Made by a program: the position numbers and the translations under genes. From positions 1,550,001 through 1,614,000 of the forward strand of contig NZ_CP109487.1 in assembly GCF_036227605.1 (NCBI RefSeq): DNA of 64,000 nucleotides, given 5' to 3'. Under the pieces are notes generated by a model. That model was given only the letters and a program-made list of their open reading frames with translations, was not told where the DNA came from and ran no database searches. This stretch comes from Streptomyces sp. NBC_01439. GTDB taxonomy: Bacteria; Actinomycetota; Actinomycetes; Streptomycetales; Streptomycetaceae. Shown here piece after piece: positions 46,305 to 55,820 of the stretch (positions within the stretch are counted from its first letter, which is position 1; each line of letters begins with the position of its first letter).

Positions 46305-47230
46305 CGGGCCGCACCGTCCGCAGTGGCGGAGTGCCCGTTCGCGGCGAGTTCGTCGCCGTAGTGCCGCAGCATCAGCTCCTCCAGGGTCGGCGGGTGGCTG
46401 ACGAGGCTCCGGAGTCCTGACTGGCTGAGCGCGCGAACCGCCTGGTCGAGGTGCTCGCCGTCCACGGCGAAGCGCACCCGGGCACCCTCGCTGCGCAGCT
46501 CGTGCACGCCCGGCAGACCCGCCAGACCTGTCACGGGGAACGAGGTCTCGGCCTCGATCGTCGTACGTGTCAGGTGCCGCATCCCGCTCAGCGTGCCGGA
46601 CTGGACGACCCGGCCCTGGCGGATGATGCTGACCCGGTCGCAGAGCTTCTCCACCTGGGCCAGGATGTGGCTGGACAGCAGGATGGTCCGGCCGACGGCC
46701 TTGGCCTGGAGGATCACGTCCTGGAACACGACCTCCATCAGGGGGTCGAGTCCGGCGGTGGGCTCGTCGAGGAGCAGGAGTTCGGCGTCGGAGGCCAGAG
46801 CGGCGACGATGGCGACCTTCTGCCGGTTGCCCTTGGAGTAGGTGCGTCCCTTCTTCGTGGGGTCGAGGTCGAAGCGTTCGATCAACTCGTTCCGGCGCCG
46901 CTTGTCGAGTTTTCCGCGCAGCCGGGAGAGCAGGTCGATCGCCTCGCCACCGGTCAGGTTCGGCCAGAGCTCCACGTCGCCCGGTACGTAGGCGAGCCGC
47001 CGGTGGAGTTCGACCGCGTGATTCCAGGGGTCCTTGCCGAGCAGCTGCGCCGTCCCGGCGTCGGCGCGCAGGAGTCCGAGCAGGACCCGGATGGTGGTGG
47101 ACTTCCCCGCACCGTTCGGCCCGAGGAAGCCGTGAACCTCGCCCGTCTCGACACCGAGGTCGAGTCCGTCGAGGGCGTGGGTCCGACCGAAGGACTTCCG
47201 CAGGTCGGACAGCATGATTGCCTTCGTCAT
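46301..47230 (-). CDS. ABC exporter ATPase
   Basis: 309 residues from ATG 47230; an alternative ATG at 47251 would add seven residues including a rare TTA codon. Walker [11 protein letters not shown]-loop region VPGDVE, degenerate signature YSKGNRQK (in place of LSGGQ, common in this drug-exporter group), Walker [14 protein letters not shown]-loop SSHIL. C-terminal regulatory domain ends with [12 protein letters not shown]. Divergent from a MarR regulator, with a palindrome in the 88-base gap that overlaps the alternative start, so the regulator probably represses it. Confidence 0.9.
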   Translation of the reverse strand: MTKAIMLSDLRKSFGRTHALDGLDLGVETGEVHGFLGPNGAGKSTTIRVLLGLLRADAGTAQLLGKDPWNHAVELHRRLAYVPGDVELWPNLTGGEAIDLLSRLRGKLDKRRRNELIERFDLDPTKKGRTYSKGNRQKVAIVAALASDAELLLLDEPTAGLDPLMEVVFQDVILQAKAVGRTILLSSHILAQVEKLCDRVSIIRQGRVVQSGTLSGMRHLTRTTIEAETSFPVTGLAGLPGVHELRSEGARVRFAVDGEHLDQAVRALSQSGLRSLVSHPPTLEELMLRHYGDELAANGHSATADGAAR

Positions 47231-47250
47231 GCTTAAAAAGGTACGATACA

Positions 47251-47266
47251 TTCACAAGATTGTGAA
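47251..47266. promoter_or_regulatory. Palindromic operator between the ABC exporter and marR
   Basis: TTCACAAGATTGTGAA: 7-bp perfect arms around GA, in unusually AT-rich surroundings. It sits 20 bases before the ATPase start and 52 before the MarR start, ideal for repression of both by the MarR-family product. Confidence 0.65.
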
Positions 47267-47318
47267 GATAAGGAACCGTTAAAATCGTGGGACCTGTCGA
47301 GTCGGAGGAGGACACAGC

Positions 47319-47816
47319 GTGTCGGTGGAAAAGACCCCGCAGGAAGCGGAGGCGGTCTCGGAGTTCGTTGAACGGTTCGCCTCCGAACTCGCCGAGGCGG
47401 GCATGCAGATGATGCCGGCGCGGATCTTCTCATGTCTCATGGCCGAGGACAGCGGCGTCCTCACCTCGGCCGAACTCTCCGAACGGCTGCATGTCAGCCC
47501 GGCGGCCGTCTCCGGAGCCATCGGCTATCTCGCCCGCGTCGGACTGGTGAGCAGGGAGCGCGAACCCGGCTCGCGGCGGGACCGCTACCGGGTACGCAAC
47601 AACGCCTGGTTCGAATCGATGGCCCAGCGGGACGAGCTCATGCTGCGCTGGATCCGCGTTCTGAACGAAGGTGTCGACACCATCGGCGGAGGCACCCCGG
47701 CAGGCCAACGGCTCGCGGAGAGCAGCGAGTTCTTCGAGTTCCTGATGAACGAACTGACCGGCGTACTCGCGCGGTGGCGTGCACTCCAGAGCCAGCAGGC
47801 GGCCCGGACTCCATAG
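47319..47816 (+). CDS. MarR/GbsR-family regulator of the ABC exporter
   Basis: 165 residues; GTG 47319 with GGAGGAGG upstream. Winged helix-turn-helix: SGVLTSAELSERLHVSPAAVSGAIGYLARVGLVSREREPGSRRDRYRV (about 45-92), with basic wing residues, then a dimerising helix. Family members bind palindromes and release them upon ligand binding; the palindrome at 47251-47266 is the presumed site. Divergent arrangement with the exporter suggests drug-responsive control of export. A small CCGGTG/CACCGG hairpin (47854-47871) follows the gene. Confidence 0.88.
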   Translation: MSVEKTPQEAEAVSEFVERFASELAEAGMQMMPARIFSCLMAEDSGVLTSAELSERLHVSPAAVSGAIGYLARVGLVSREREPGSRRDRYRVRNNAWFESMAQRDELMLRWIRVLNEGVDTIGGGTPAGQRLAESSEFFEFLMNELTGVLARWRALQSQQAARTP

Positions 47817-47932
47817 CTCCATGCCTGTTCTGGGGTCGGCGCTGGGGGGTGCCCCGGTGCGGTCCCACCGGACTCACCGTCACGCTGCGGCTGGCTGAAC
47901 CAGCCCGATTGTCCGGTGAGAAAGGTGATGGG

Positions 47933-49126
47933 GTGTCCAAGCTCGACGTGACTGCGATTCCGCCGCAGCCGAACGTGAACGACCCGGCCGTCTACGAGTG
48001 GTACCGCGCCATGCGGAACGAACACCCGGTCCATCAGGACCCCGTGACGGGGTGGTGGGTGGTCTACCGATACGCGGACGCCCGGCATGTCCTCACCCAC
48101 CCCGAGATCTTCTCCTCGGAGATGCACCGGATGGGCTTCCCCGAGACGGGGCTGGAGAGCCTCCCCCAGATGGACCCTCCGCGGCACACGCGTGTGCGCC
48201 AGATCCTGAGTACGGCCTTCACGCCGCACTCGATATCCGGCTTCGAACCGCAGATCATCCGCACCACGAACGAGATCATCGACGGGTTCATCGGCAAGGA
48301 CAACGTGGACCTGGTGGCGGAGCTCGCGTACACGGTTCCGATCGCGGTCATCCTGGAGATCCTGGGGCTGCCGGCCGAGGACCGGCACCTCTTCTACCAC
48401 TGGGCCCGCAAGGTCATGAACGTCACCCCCGAAGAAATGGCCCAGGAGGGCTTCGCGGAGGCGCTGGGCGAGCTCCAGCAGGAGGCCGTGTCGTACCTGC
48501 GCGAGAAGGTGCGCGAGCGCCGCAACAAGCCGGGCGACGACATGCTCACCCGGCTCGCCAACGCCGAGCTCGACGGCGACCGGCTCACCGAGGACGAGAC
48601 GGTGAACTTCGCGAACGTCATGTTCGCGGGCGGCCACATCAGCACGACGATGACGATCGCCAACTCGGTCGACCTGCTCGACCTGAACCCGCGGGCGATG
48701 GCCGAGGTGCGCGCCAACCCGGAACTGCTGGGACAGACGGTCGAGGAGGTGCTGCGCCACCGGCCTCCGATCACCACGGGCCTGCGGGCCTCCGCCCGCG
48801 AGGTCGAGGTCGCCGGGGTGACGATTCCGGCCAACCAGCACGTGGCCGCGAGCTTCTGCTCCGCCAACCGCGACGAGCGCCAGTTCCCCGACCCGGAGTC
48901 GTTCGACATCCACCGCCGCAGCGAGGGGCGCCACTTCGGATTCGGCTTCGGCACGCACCACTGCATCGGCAACGCCCTGGGGCGCCTGGAGACCCGGCTC
49001 GTGCTGAAGGTCCTGCTCGACCGGTTCAAGGAGATCGCGGTCGACCGCGACGGCGACCTCGTCTGGGCCCTGCCCCCGCAGATGGTCGGCTTCGACCGGT
49101 TGCCCGTCGCCCTCCGGGCGGCCTGA
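47933..49126 (+). CDS. Cytochrome P450 monooxygenase
   Basis: 397 residues from GTG 47933 (AAAGG eight bases upstream); the frame is open earlier but the family starts here. I-helix oxygen-binding motif reads AGGHISTT (from Ala232; usual form AGxxTT), K-helix ExxR is E272-V-L-R275, and the heme loop is FGFGTHHCIG with ligand Cys344. A soluble bacterial CYP of normal length (CYP107-like by feel; the family number is not determined). It needs ferredoxin and reductase from elsewhere. Position between the exporter and the PKS regulator suggests oxidative tailoring of the polyketide. A strong terminator follows. Confidence 0.93.
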   Translation: MSKLDVTAIPPQPNVNDPAVYEWYRAMRNEHPVHQDPVTGWWVVYRYADARHVLTHPEIFSSEMHRMGFPETGLESLPQMDPPRHTRVRQILSTAFTPHSISGFEPQIIRTTNEIIDGFIGKDNVDLVAELAYTVPIAVILEILGLPAEDRHLFYHWARKVMNVTPEEMAQEGFAEALGELQQEAVSYLREKVRERRNKPGDDMLTRLANAELDGDRLTEDETVNFANVMFAGGHISTTMTIANSVDLLDLNPRAMAEVRANPELLGQTVEEVLRHRPPITTGLRASAREVEVAGVTIPANQHVAASFCSANRDERQFPDPESFDIHRRSEGRHFGFGFGTHHCIGNALGRLETRLVLKVLLDRFKEIAVDRDGDLVWALPPQMVGFDRLPVALRAA

Positions 49127-49140
49127 GGCACCGACGTATC

Positions 49141-49180
49141 GCTGCCGTCTGCCGGACCTTCGGGTCCGGCAGACGGCAGC
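49141..49180 (+). terminator. Strong terminator after the P450 gene
   Basis: An 18-bp perfect stem (49141-49158 with 49163-49180; GCTGCCGTCTGCCGGACC and its complement) closed by a TTCG tetraloop, followed by GGTGTTTT. It starts 14 bases after the stop and separates the P450 unit from the regulator gene. Confidence 0.88.
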
Positions 49181-49359
49181 GGTGTTTTCAAGCCAACCTC
49201 CCCCGTGGAGATCCCCCTGCGCTTTCTTGATGGCGTCCAAACGGGCCACACCTGCCGGGTGGCTGTACCGTCTCGTCCGGTGCGCTCCCGTACCCGAAAC
49301 ACGGGTCAGAGTCGGTTCGTTCGTAGGTTCGGGCTTATCTCTTCGAGAGGGTGTGTCGG

Positions 49360-52206
49360 ATGCGGCGCGAGCACGCGCGACTCCTGGAACGAGACCGGGA
49401 ATCAGAACTCCTGGAGGAAGGCCTCCTCCAGGCACGTGAGGGCAGCGGCGGCATGGTGGTGCTGGAGGGGGCGACCGGGCTCGGGAAGACCAGCCTCCTG
49501 CGAACGACCCGCGAGAGTGCCTCCCAGCAGGGATTCGTCGTCCTGAGCGCGCGCGGCTGCGCGTTGGAGCAGGACTTCGCCTGGACGATCGTGCGCCAGC
49601 TCTTCGAGTTGTGTCCGGGTCTGGACTCCACCGGAGAGGACACCGGTATCCTCTCCGGCCCCGCGGCCATGGCCCGTTCCCTATTCGACTACCGGCAGCT
49701 CCAGAACTGCCCCGCGTCCAGACCCGACGAGGACTTGTACAGCGCTCTGCACGGCCTCTACTGGCTGTGCCGCAATCTCTCCGAGCGCCGACCGCTTCTC
49801 CTGATGATCGACGACGCGCAATGGGCGGACGCCGAATCACTGCGATTCGTGAGCTATCTGGTCAACAGGATCGAAGACCATGCGGTCCTCGTCGCGCTGG
49901 CCAGCACGCCGACCGACGAACCCGCCACGCCCGAACTGCTGATGACGGCCTGCGTCGCGCCCCTGGTGAAGCCGGCGAGACTGGGCGCGCTCAGCGCCGA
50001 AGCCGTTCACCAACTGGCGTCCGAGATCCTCGGCCGCGCGCCGCACGAGGCGTTCACGCATGCCTGCCTCACCATGAGCGAGGGCAATCCGCTCCACCTC
50101 CTCGAACTGCTGGAGGACGCGGCCCGAGAGGGTATCGCCCCCGTGGAGACGGAAGCACCTCGCGTCTACGAGCTGACCCCGGCCCGCGCCGCCTGGGGCG
50201 TCCGTCGACAACTCACCCGACTGCCGGACACCGCGGTCGCCCTCGCCGGCGCGGTGGCCGTGCTGACCTCGGACGCCGAGCCCCGGCACTGCGCCCGGGT
50301 GGCCGGGCTCGACGAGGCGGATGCCACGGAGGCCGCGGGCCGGCTCAGGGACGCGGGGCTGCTCACAGCGGATGCCCCGTACCGTTTCGTCCGGCCCGTG
50401 ATCCACCAGGTCGTGTACGAAGGCATGGCGGCGCAGGCGCGCAACGCCGCGCACCGGACGGCCGCGGAGTGTCTCGGTGCGGCGGGGACCGCCGCGGTCC
50501 GGTCGGCCGAGCACCTGTGCCGGACCGATCCCGACGCGAACCCCTGGGCCGTGTCGATCCTGCGTTCCGCGTCACGCGAGGTCCTCGGTGGGGGCGATGC
50601 CCTGGCCGCCACCCGCTACCTGCGGCGCGCGATGGCCGAATCCCCCGCACAAGGGGTCGACCTGGGCGTGCTGGCGGAGCTGGGCGCGGCCGAGCTCCGC
50701 GCCCAGCAGGCTTCGGCACTCGAGCACTTGGAAAAGGTACTGCGCCAAGGGGCCCAGCCACATGCGGAACTCACGATACGGCTCGACCTCGGCCACGCCC
50801 TGGCCGCCGTCGGCCGGCCGGAGGATGCCCTCGCCGCCATAGACCCGGGATCCTGGGCGGCGGACCGTACCGAGGGCGCCCAGGCCTGGGCAGCGGCCAT
50901 GACGATCCAGCGGCTCGCCGGAGACCGGGGCGACCGGGCCGGTTCCCGGAGTCGGCCCGGTCTCGATCCCCTCACCCTGCGGGCGCACGCGGCCGCGGCT
51001 GCGCTCTCCGACGGTCGGCCCGCCCCGCGTGCGGCACGCTTGGCGCGCGCCGCCGTTGCGGACGGGGTGCGACTGCCCGCTCACGACGTGGAGCTGCCCC
51101 CCGCGTCCCTGGCCGCGTGGGTGCTTGCCCAGTGCGACGATCCGCTGGCATCCGAAGGCATCCTCAACGAGGTCGTCGGCATGGCGACCCGGGACGGCCA
51201 TGTCCTGACCGCGGCGACCGCCCGGAGCCTTCGGGCCGCGATCGTCTTCGACACCGGACGGATCGCCGACGCCGAGGCAGCGGCGCGGGAGGTGCTGCGG
51301 CAACGGACCGGGGCATCCCTCGCCCTGACTCAAGCCCCGCTCGCGGCGGCCGTACTCGTACAGTGTCTGATCGAGCAGGACCGGCCGCAGGAGGCCGACG
51401 AGCTGCTCGAACGTCATGGAATGGCCGGCGAACTGCCTCGGAACGCCGTCCACTTACCGCTGCGCGTGGCACGAGGCAGGCTCCACGCGGCGCTCGGCCG
51501 CCGGCAGAAGAGCGTTCAGGAACTGCTGGACTGCCGCTCCCTCGCCCGCAAGCACCGCTGGCACAACTCGTCCGCGACCGGGGGATGGCTCGCCACCGTC
51601 GTGCACGGCGTGGCCATGAACAGCGGGCAGCGCGCCGCCCGGGAACTTGCCTTCGCCGAGGTGCGCCGAGCGAGCTCCGTCGGAGCCTCCCGTCCCCTGG
51701 CCGCGGCACTCTGCGCGTACGGGGAAATGGCCGGCGGAAAGGAGGGAATACGGCACATCGAGCAGGCCGAGCAGCTGCTGGCCGGCCTTACGGCCCCAGT
51801 GGAACACGCCCGCACCCTGCTTGCCCTCGGTGCCGCGATACGCCGGACCGGTGACCGTTCGGAAGCCCGCCACCGCCTGACGACGGCGCTGGAACTGGCA
51901 CGGAACTGCGGAGCTGCCGCACTGGAGCAGGAGATAGGCGCCGAACTCCGCCTCACCGGTGCCCGGTTGTCACCGGCGGCAGGGGAGACCGTCTCACTGA
52001 CTCCCGCAGAACACCGGGTGGCGCAGCAGGCATCAGCGGGTCTGACCAACCGAGAGATAGCTCAGGCGCTGTTCATCACCGTCAAGACCGTCGAGTGGCA
52101 TCTCGGCCAGGCGTACAGCAAGCTCGGCATCCGCAAGCGCGCGGAGCTCACCCGGGCCCTCTCCCTGGTCCCGGGAGACCCCGGACCGGAGCGGCGCAGC
52201 GCCTGA
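49360..52206 (+). CDS. Large LuxR-family (LAL) transcriptional activator with a TTA codon
   Basis: 948 residues from ATG 49360 (GAGAGGG upstream; GTG 49351 is also in frame). N-terminal AAA/STAND ATPase: Walker A GATGLGKT (37-44), Walker B LLLMIDDAQWAD. The middle is a long alpha-helical TPR-like region. C-terminal LuxR helix-turn-helix: LTPAEHRVAQQASAGLTNREIAQALFITVKTVEWHLGQAYSKLG. LAL proteins are cluster-situated activators of polyketide clusters. Codon 699 (51454-51456) is TTA, read only when the bldA tRNA is made, tying expression to development. The probable activator of the PKS genes. Confidence 0.92.
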   Translation: MRREHARLLERDRESELLEEGLLQAREGSGGMVVLEGATGLGKTSLLRTTRESASQQGFVVLSARGCALEQDFAWTIVRQLFELCPGLDSTGEDTGILSGPAAMARSLFDYRQLQNCPASRPDEDLYSALHGLYWLCRNLSERRPLLLMIDDAQWADAESLRFVSYLVNRIEDHAVLVALASTPTDEPATPELLMTACVAPLVKPARLGALSAEAVHQLASEILGRAPHEAFTHACLTMSEGNPLHLLELLEDAAREGIAPVETEAPRVYELTPARAAWGVRRQLTRLPDTAVALAGAVAVLTSDAEPRHCARVAGLDEADATEAAGRLRDAGLLTADAPYRFVRPVIHQVVYEGMAAQARNAAHRTAAECLGAAGTAAVRSAEHLCRTDPDANPWAVSILRSASREVLGGGDALAATRYLRRAMAESPAQGVDLGVLAELGAAELRAQQASALEHLEKVLRQGAQPHAELTIRLDLGHALAAVGRPEDALAAIDPGSWAADRTEGAQAWAAAMTIQRLAGDRGDRAGSRSRPGLDPLTLRAHAAAAALSDGRPAPRAARLARAAVADGVRLPAHDVELPPASLAAWVLAQCDDPLASEGILNEVVGMATRDGHVLTAATARSLRAAIVFDTGRIADAEAAAREVLRQRTGASLALTQAPLAAAVLVQCLIEQDRPQEADELLERHGMAGELPRNAVHLPLRVARGRLHAALGRRQKSVQELLDCRSLARKHRWHNSSATGGWLATVVHGVAMNSGQRAARELAFAEVRRASSVGASRPLAAALCAYGEMAGGKEGIRHIEQAEQLLAGLTAPVEHARTLLALGAAIRRTGDRSEARHRLTTALELARNCGAAALEQEIGAELRLTGARLSPAAGETVSLTPAEHRVAQQASAGLTNREIAQALFITVKTVEWHLGQAYSKLGIRKRAELTRALSLVPGDPGPERRSA

Positions 52207-52378
52207 TCCCCGGTCCGACCGGCCCCGCCACCAGGGGCGCCGGGCGGACTGGGGGTCCTGCTGGGGGTTCTCCTGGGGCGCCCTCGAGCCCGCTTCGAGA
52301 GGCTGGCGGTCGTCAGCCGCGGGGGACGCACATCGCTTGCCGCGGACCGGCCTCTGCCGCACCCGAAAGGCGGGAACC

Positions 52379-52879
52379 GTGCGCAACGCACCCAGTGAGA
52401 AGCGGTACGACACCCTGACCGCAGCCGAACGCTCCTTCGTCGACAACGTGGCCCGGCATTACCACGAAGCTCACGGCGTGACATGGGAGAAGGGCCGGAC
52501 CATGGCCTGGATGATCATCAGTGACCCGGCCGAGCAGACACTGTCCGAGATCTGCGCCGCTGTGGACACCACGCCGGAGAGCATCGAGCAGCTCATCGAA
52601 CAGCTGACGCTCGCCGGCCTGTACGTCCGGATCGACGAGCCGGGCCGGGAGACCCGCTACCGGCTCGTCGACGACGGCTACCCCAAGGCCGTGTCGGACA
52701 CCTTCGCCAGCTGGCCGGAGTACCACCGCATCTTCCAGTTCGGCCTTGAGGTCCTGGCCGGCGCCGACGCGGACCGGCGACGGCGGATCGCCGAGATCGA
52801 GGAGCTCTTCGGACACATCGTCGGCGACCTCGCCGAGATGTCGAAGCGCTGGGAGCAGCTCCAGAGCGCCTCCGTCTGA
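52379..52879 (+). CDS. GbsR/MarR-like winged-helix protein 1
   Basis: 166 residues from GTG 52379 with AAAGGCGGGA upstream. The GbsR-type layout is visible: FVDNVARHYHEAHGVTWEKGRTMAWMIISDP, then a helix-turn-helix (QTLSEICAAVDTTPESIEQLIEQLTLAGLYVRI), basic wing (GRETRYRL) and C-terminal helices. It has a similar neighbour (52918-53433). Acidic recognition helix residues make DNA binding less sure; the pair could be a heterodimer. Likely a cluster regulator. Confidence 0.75.
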   Translation: MRNAPSEKRYDTLTAAERSFVDNVARHYHEAHGVTWEKGRTMAWMIISDPAEQTLSEICAAVDTTPESIEQLIEQLTLAGLYVRIDEPGRETRYRLVDDGYPKAVSDTFASWPEYHRIFQFGLEVLAGADADRRRRIAEIEELFGHIVGDLAEMSKRWEQLQSASV

Positions 52880-52917
52880 CCAGCCGGCTCCGCACAACGT
52901 GAAGAGAGGGAATCCCC

Positions 52918-53433
52918 ATGGCCGCTGACGCCACCATCGTGAAGCCGAACGAGGGCGAGAAGTCCTTCGTCGAGAAGGTCGCCCAGTACTACTACGAGAA
53001 CGACGGGATGCCGCACGACCGCGGACGGGTCGTCGGCTGGATGATGATCTGCTCCCCCTCCACGCAGACAGCCGACCGGATCGCCGAGGCGCTCGACGTC
53101 CCGCGAGCCGCGATCGACCGGATCGTCGACCAGCTCACTCCCGAGAACGACCCGGTGAGCGTCTTCGAGCGCACGGGCTCCCTGAGCGAGAACTACACGA
53201 TCCGGCTCCGCGAGAACAGCTGGGCGCCCAAGGTCAGAGGGATCTTCTCGGAGTTCCCCGACTTCCACCGGGTCGCCCGCGAAGGTCTGGAGGGCCTCCG
53301 GGCCGAAGGCGCCTCCGAGGAGCGTCTGGTCCGGCTCGCCAACATGGAGCGCTTCCTCGGATTCGTCAGCGGCGAGATGCCCACGATCCTCGAGCGCTAC
53401 GAGAAGAACCGGCAGGTCGGCCTCGGCAGCTGA
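52918..53433 (+). CDS. GbsR/MarR-like winged-helix protein 2
   Basis: 171 residues from ATG 52918, with AAGAGAGGGAA upstream, 38 bases after its paralogue. Same fold: SFVEKVAQYYYENDGMPHDRGRVVGWMMICSP, helix-turn-helix QTADRIAEALDVPRAAIDRIVDQL, then TIRL and a helical end. Compared with the first copy the wing is less basic. Followed 42 bases later by the enoyl reductase gene on the same strand, so the two regulators probably open the biosynthetic operon. Confidence 0.75.
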   Translation: MAADATIVKPNEGEKSFVEKVAQYYYENDGMPHDRGRVVGWMMICSPSTQTADRIAEALDVPRAAIDRIVDQLTPENDPVSVFERTGSLSENYTIRLRENSWAPKVRGIFSEFPDFHRVAREGLEGLRAEGASEERLVRLANMERFLGFVSGEMPTILERYEKNRQVGLGS

Positions 53434-53475
53434 TCCCCCGCACACCGGGCGACGTCCGAAGAAGGAGAGGAAACC

Positions 53476-54879
53476 GTGGCGGTCGCGTACGCCGAGCACA
53501 TCCCGGCCTCCGGGGCGCAGATCGCCCCGGAGAACCTGGGCAGCGCACAGTTCCGGGCCGACCACGGCGTGCGGTACGCCTACGCCGCCGGATCCATGTA
53601 CAAGGCCGTCGCCTCCGAGGACATGGTCCTCAGGATGGGCCGGGCGGGCCTGCTCTCCTTCTTCGGCACCGGAGGTCTGCGGCCGGACCGGGTGATCGCC
53701 GCGATCGAGCGGTTCGAGCGGGAGCTCGGCGACGGCCCGTACGGCTTCAACCTGCTGGCCGGCGGGGACAATCCGGCCAAGGAGCAGGAGCAGGTCGAGC
53801 TGTTCCTCCGGTATGGGGTGAGGCGGGTCGAGGCGGCGTCCTTCGTCCGTCCCACGCCGCCCCTCGTCCGCTACCGGCTGTCCGGTCTACGCCTGGCGCC
53901 CGACGGGTCGGTCGTGGTCCCCCACCGTGTGATGGCCAAGGTCTCCCGCCCGGAGGTCGCCCGGTCCTTCCTCGCCCCCGCCCCGCCGGAGACGGTCGGC
54001 GAACTGCTGGCACAGGGGCTCATCACGTCGGAGGAGGCAGCGCTGGCCGCCCGCGTCCCCATGGCGGACGACCTGGTGGCGGAAGCCGACTCGGGCGGCC
54101 ACACCGACCAGCGACCGCTCGTCATCCTGCTCCCGGACACGGTGCGCCAACGGGACCTAGCCGCCCGCGAGTTCCCCGCCGCCGCGCGCGTACGGGTCGG
54201 AGCGGCCGGGGGGCTCGGATCGCCGGAGGCGGTGGCGGCGGCCTTCGTGCTCGGTGCCGACTTCGTCCTCACCGGCAGCATCAACCAGTGCACGGTGGAA
54301 TGCGGCACCAGCGAGCGCGTCAAGGACATGCTCCAGGAGGCCGAGGTCCACGACATGGCGATCGTGCCGGCGGGCGACATGCTGGAATCCGGGGCCCGTG
54401 CGCAGGTGCTGCGCCGGGGGCTGTTCTATCCGGCGCGGGCGAACAAGCTCTACGAGCTCTACCGCCGGCACTCCTCGCTGGACGACCTCGACCGGGCCAC
54501 CGCGGAACAGCTGCAACGGCGGTACTTCAGGCGCAGCTTCGAGGAGGTGTGGCAGGAGACCCGCGCCCACTACGCGCGAGCCGACCCGGACTCCCTCGCC
54601 CGGGCGGAACGCGACCCCAAGCACCGGATGCTGCTGGTCTTCAAGGCCTACTTCGTCCAGTCCATCCGCCTGGCCATGAGCGGTTCGCACGACCACCAGG
54701 TCGACTACCAGATCAACTGCGGCCCGGCCATGGGGGCGCTCAACGGCCTGCTGCGCGGCACGCCCCGCGAGAGCTGGCGCGAGCGGCACGTGGACGAGCT
54801 CGCCGAGCTGCTGATGGGCGACGCCGCACGGCTGCTGTCCGATCGGCTCCGCGCCATGACCCTGCCCCAATGCCCCTGA
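53476..54879 (+). CDS. Stand-alone trans-acting enoyl reductase (PfaD/PksE type)
   Basis: 467 residues from GTG 53476 with GAAGGAGAGG upstream. FMN-dependent TIM-barrel of the PfaD family: AGLLSFFGTGGL, GPYGFNLLAG, RVEAASFV, GAAGGLGSPEAVAAAFVLGADFVLTGSINQCTVE (phosphate-binding loop), VHDMAIVPAGDMLE, and the C-terminal PfaD/PksE helix set (QVDYQINCGPAMGALNGLLRG). These enzymes reduce enoyl-ACP intermediates in trans on AT-less PKS assembly lines, and are often found beside the trans-AT. Strong evidence that the cluster is of the trans-AT type. Confidence 0.94.
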   Translation: MAVAYAEHIPASGAQIAPENLGSAQFRADHGVRYAYAAGSMYKAVASEDMVLRMGRAGLLSFFGTGGLRPDRVIAAIERFERELGDGPYGFNLLAGGDNPAKEQEQVELFLRYGVRRVEAASFVRPTPPLVRYRLSGLRLAPDGSVVVPHRVMAKVSRPEVARSFLAPAPPETVGELLAQGLITSEEAALAARVPMADDLVAEADSGGHTDQRPLVILLPDTVRQRDLAAREFPAAARVRVGAAGGLGSPEAVAAAFVLGADFVLTGSINQCTVECGTSERVKDMLQEAEVHDMAIVPAGDMLESGARAQVLRRGLFYPARANKLYELYRRHSSLDDLDRATAEQLQRRYFRRSFEEVWQETRAHYARADPDSLARAERDPKHRMLLVFKAYFVQSIRLAMSGSHDHQVDYQINCGPAMGALNGLLRGTPRESWRERHVDELAELLMGDAARLLSDRLRAMTLPQCP

Positions 54880-54901
54880 CCCACACCGACCGGAGGCCGG
54901 C

Positions 54902-55762
54902 ATGACCACGATCCATCTCTTCGCCGGGCAGGGTTCCCAGCGCGTCGGCATGGGCCGAGACCTGCTGGCCGCCTACCCCAACCTGGTGCGGCAGGCCGAC
55001 GCGGTTCTCGGCTACTCCGTCGCCGAACTGTGCCTGGAAGGCCCCGCCGAACGGCTCGGTGACACCCGGTTCACCCAGTGCGCCGTGTACGTCGTCGACG
55101 CACTGTCCTATGTGGACACCGTGCGCACGACCGGGGTGATCCCCGACCTCGTGGCCGGACACAGCCTGGGCGAGTACGCGGCCCTGTTCGCCGCCGGTGC
55201 GTACGACTTCCGTACCGGGCTGGAGATCGTCGCCCGGCGGGCCGTCCTGATGGCGGAGGCCGGCCCCGGAGCCATGGCCGCGGTGGTCGGCCTGGACGAG
55301 GCCCGCGTCCGCCGGATCCTGGAGGAGTCGGGGGCGGTGCTCGACATCGCCAATCTCAACGCCCCCGACCAAATCGTCCTCTCCGGCCCCGCCGAGGCCC
55401 TCCGGGCGATCACCCCGATGCTGTCGGAGCAGGCCGACGCGGTGATACCGCTGCCGGTCAGCGGGGCCTTCCACTCCCGCTGGATGGCCCCGGCCGCAAG
55501 GGAGTTCGAACGCTTCCTGCGCGGCTTCGTCCTCGCCCGGCTGAAGATCCCCGTCATCGCCAACACGACTGGCCGGCCCTACGACGGGGACATCGCGAGA
55601 ACCCTGGTCCGTCAGCTCACCGAGCCGGTCCGCTGGTCCGACACCGTCGTCCACTGCCTGGACCAGCCGGATCCTCAGCTGCACGAGATCGGCCCCGGGA
55701 CCGTCCTGACGGGCCTGACCCGGCGCATCCGGGCGGCTCGCCGCGAACCGGTCGGCCTCTAG
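54902..55762 (+). CDS. Trans-acting malonyl-CoA:ACP acyltransferase
   Basis: 286 residues; ATG 54902 with GGAGG upstream, 22 bases after the enoyl reductase stop. FabD-type: FAGQGSQRVGMG oxyanion motif, nucleophile elbow GHSLGEY (Ser88), and SGAFHS (His191), whose AFHS form marks malonyl-CoA selectivity. Catalytic Ser/His pair is complete. It supplies extender units in trans to the PKS modules, which lack their own AT, as the next gene shows. A short C-terminus without a second AT domain is typical for extender-loading ATs. Confidence 0.94.
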   Translation: MTTIHLFAGQGSQRVGMGRDLLAAYPNLVRQADAVLGYSVAELCLEGPAERLGDTRFTQCAVYVVDALSYVDTVRTTGVIPDLVAGHSLGEYAALFAAGAYDFRTGLEIVARRAVLMAEAGPGAMAAVVGLDEARVRRILEESGAVLDIANLNAPDQIVLSGPAEALRAITPMLSEQADAVIPLPVSGAFHSRWMAPAAREFERFLRGFVLARLKIPVIANTTGRPYDGDIARTLVRQLTEPVRWSDTVVHCLDQPDPQLHEIGPGTVLTGLTRRIRAARREPVGL

Positions 55763-55820
55763 TTCTCCCTGATGCCCGGGGAGGTCCGCATCAAGAAGAC
55801 GTGGAAAGGAAGCAGCGGCC

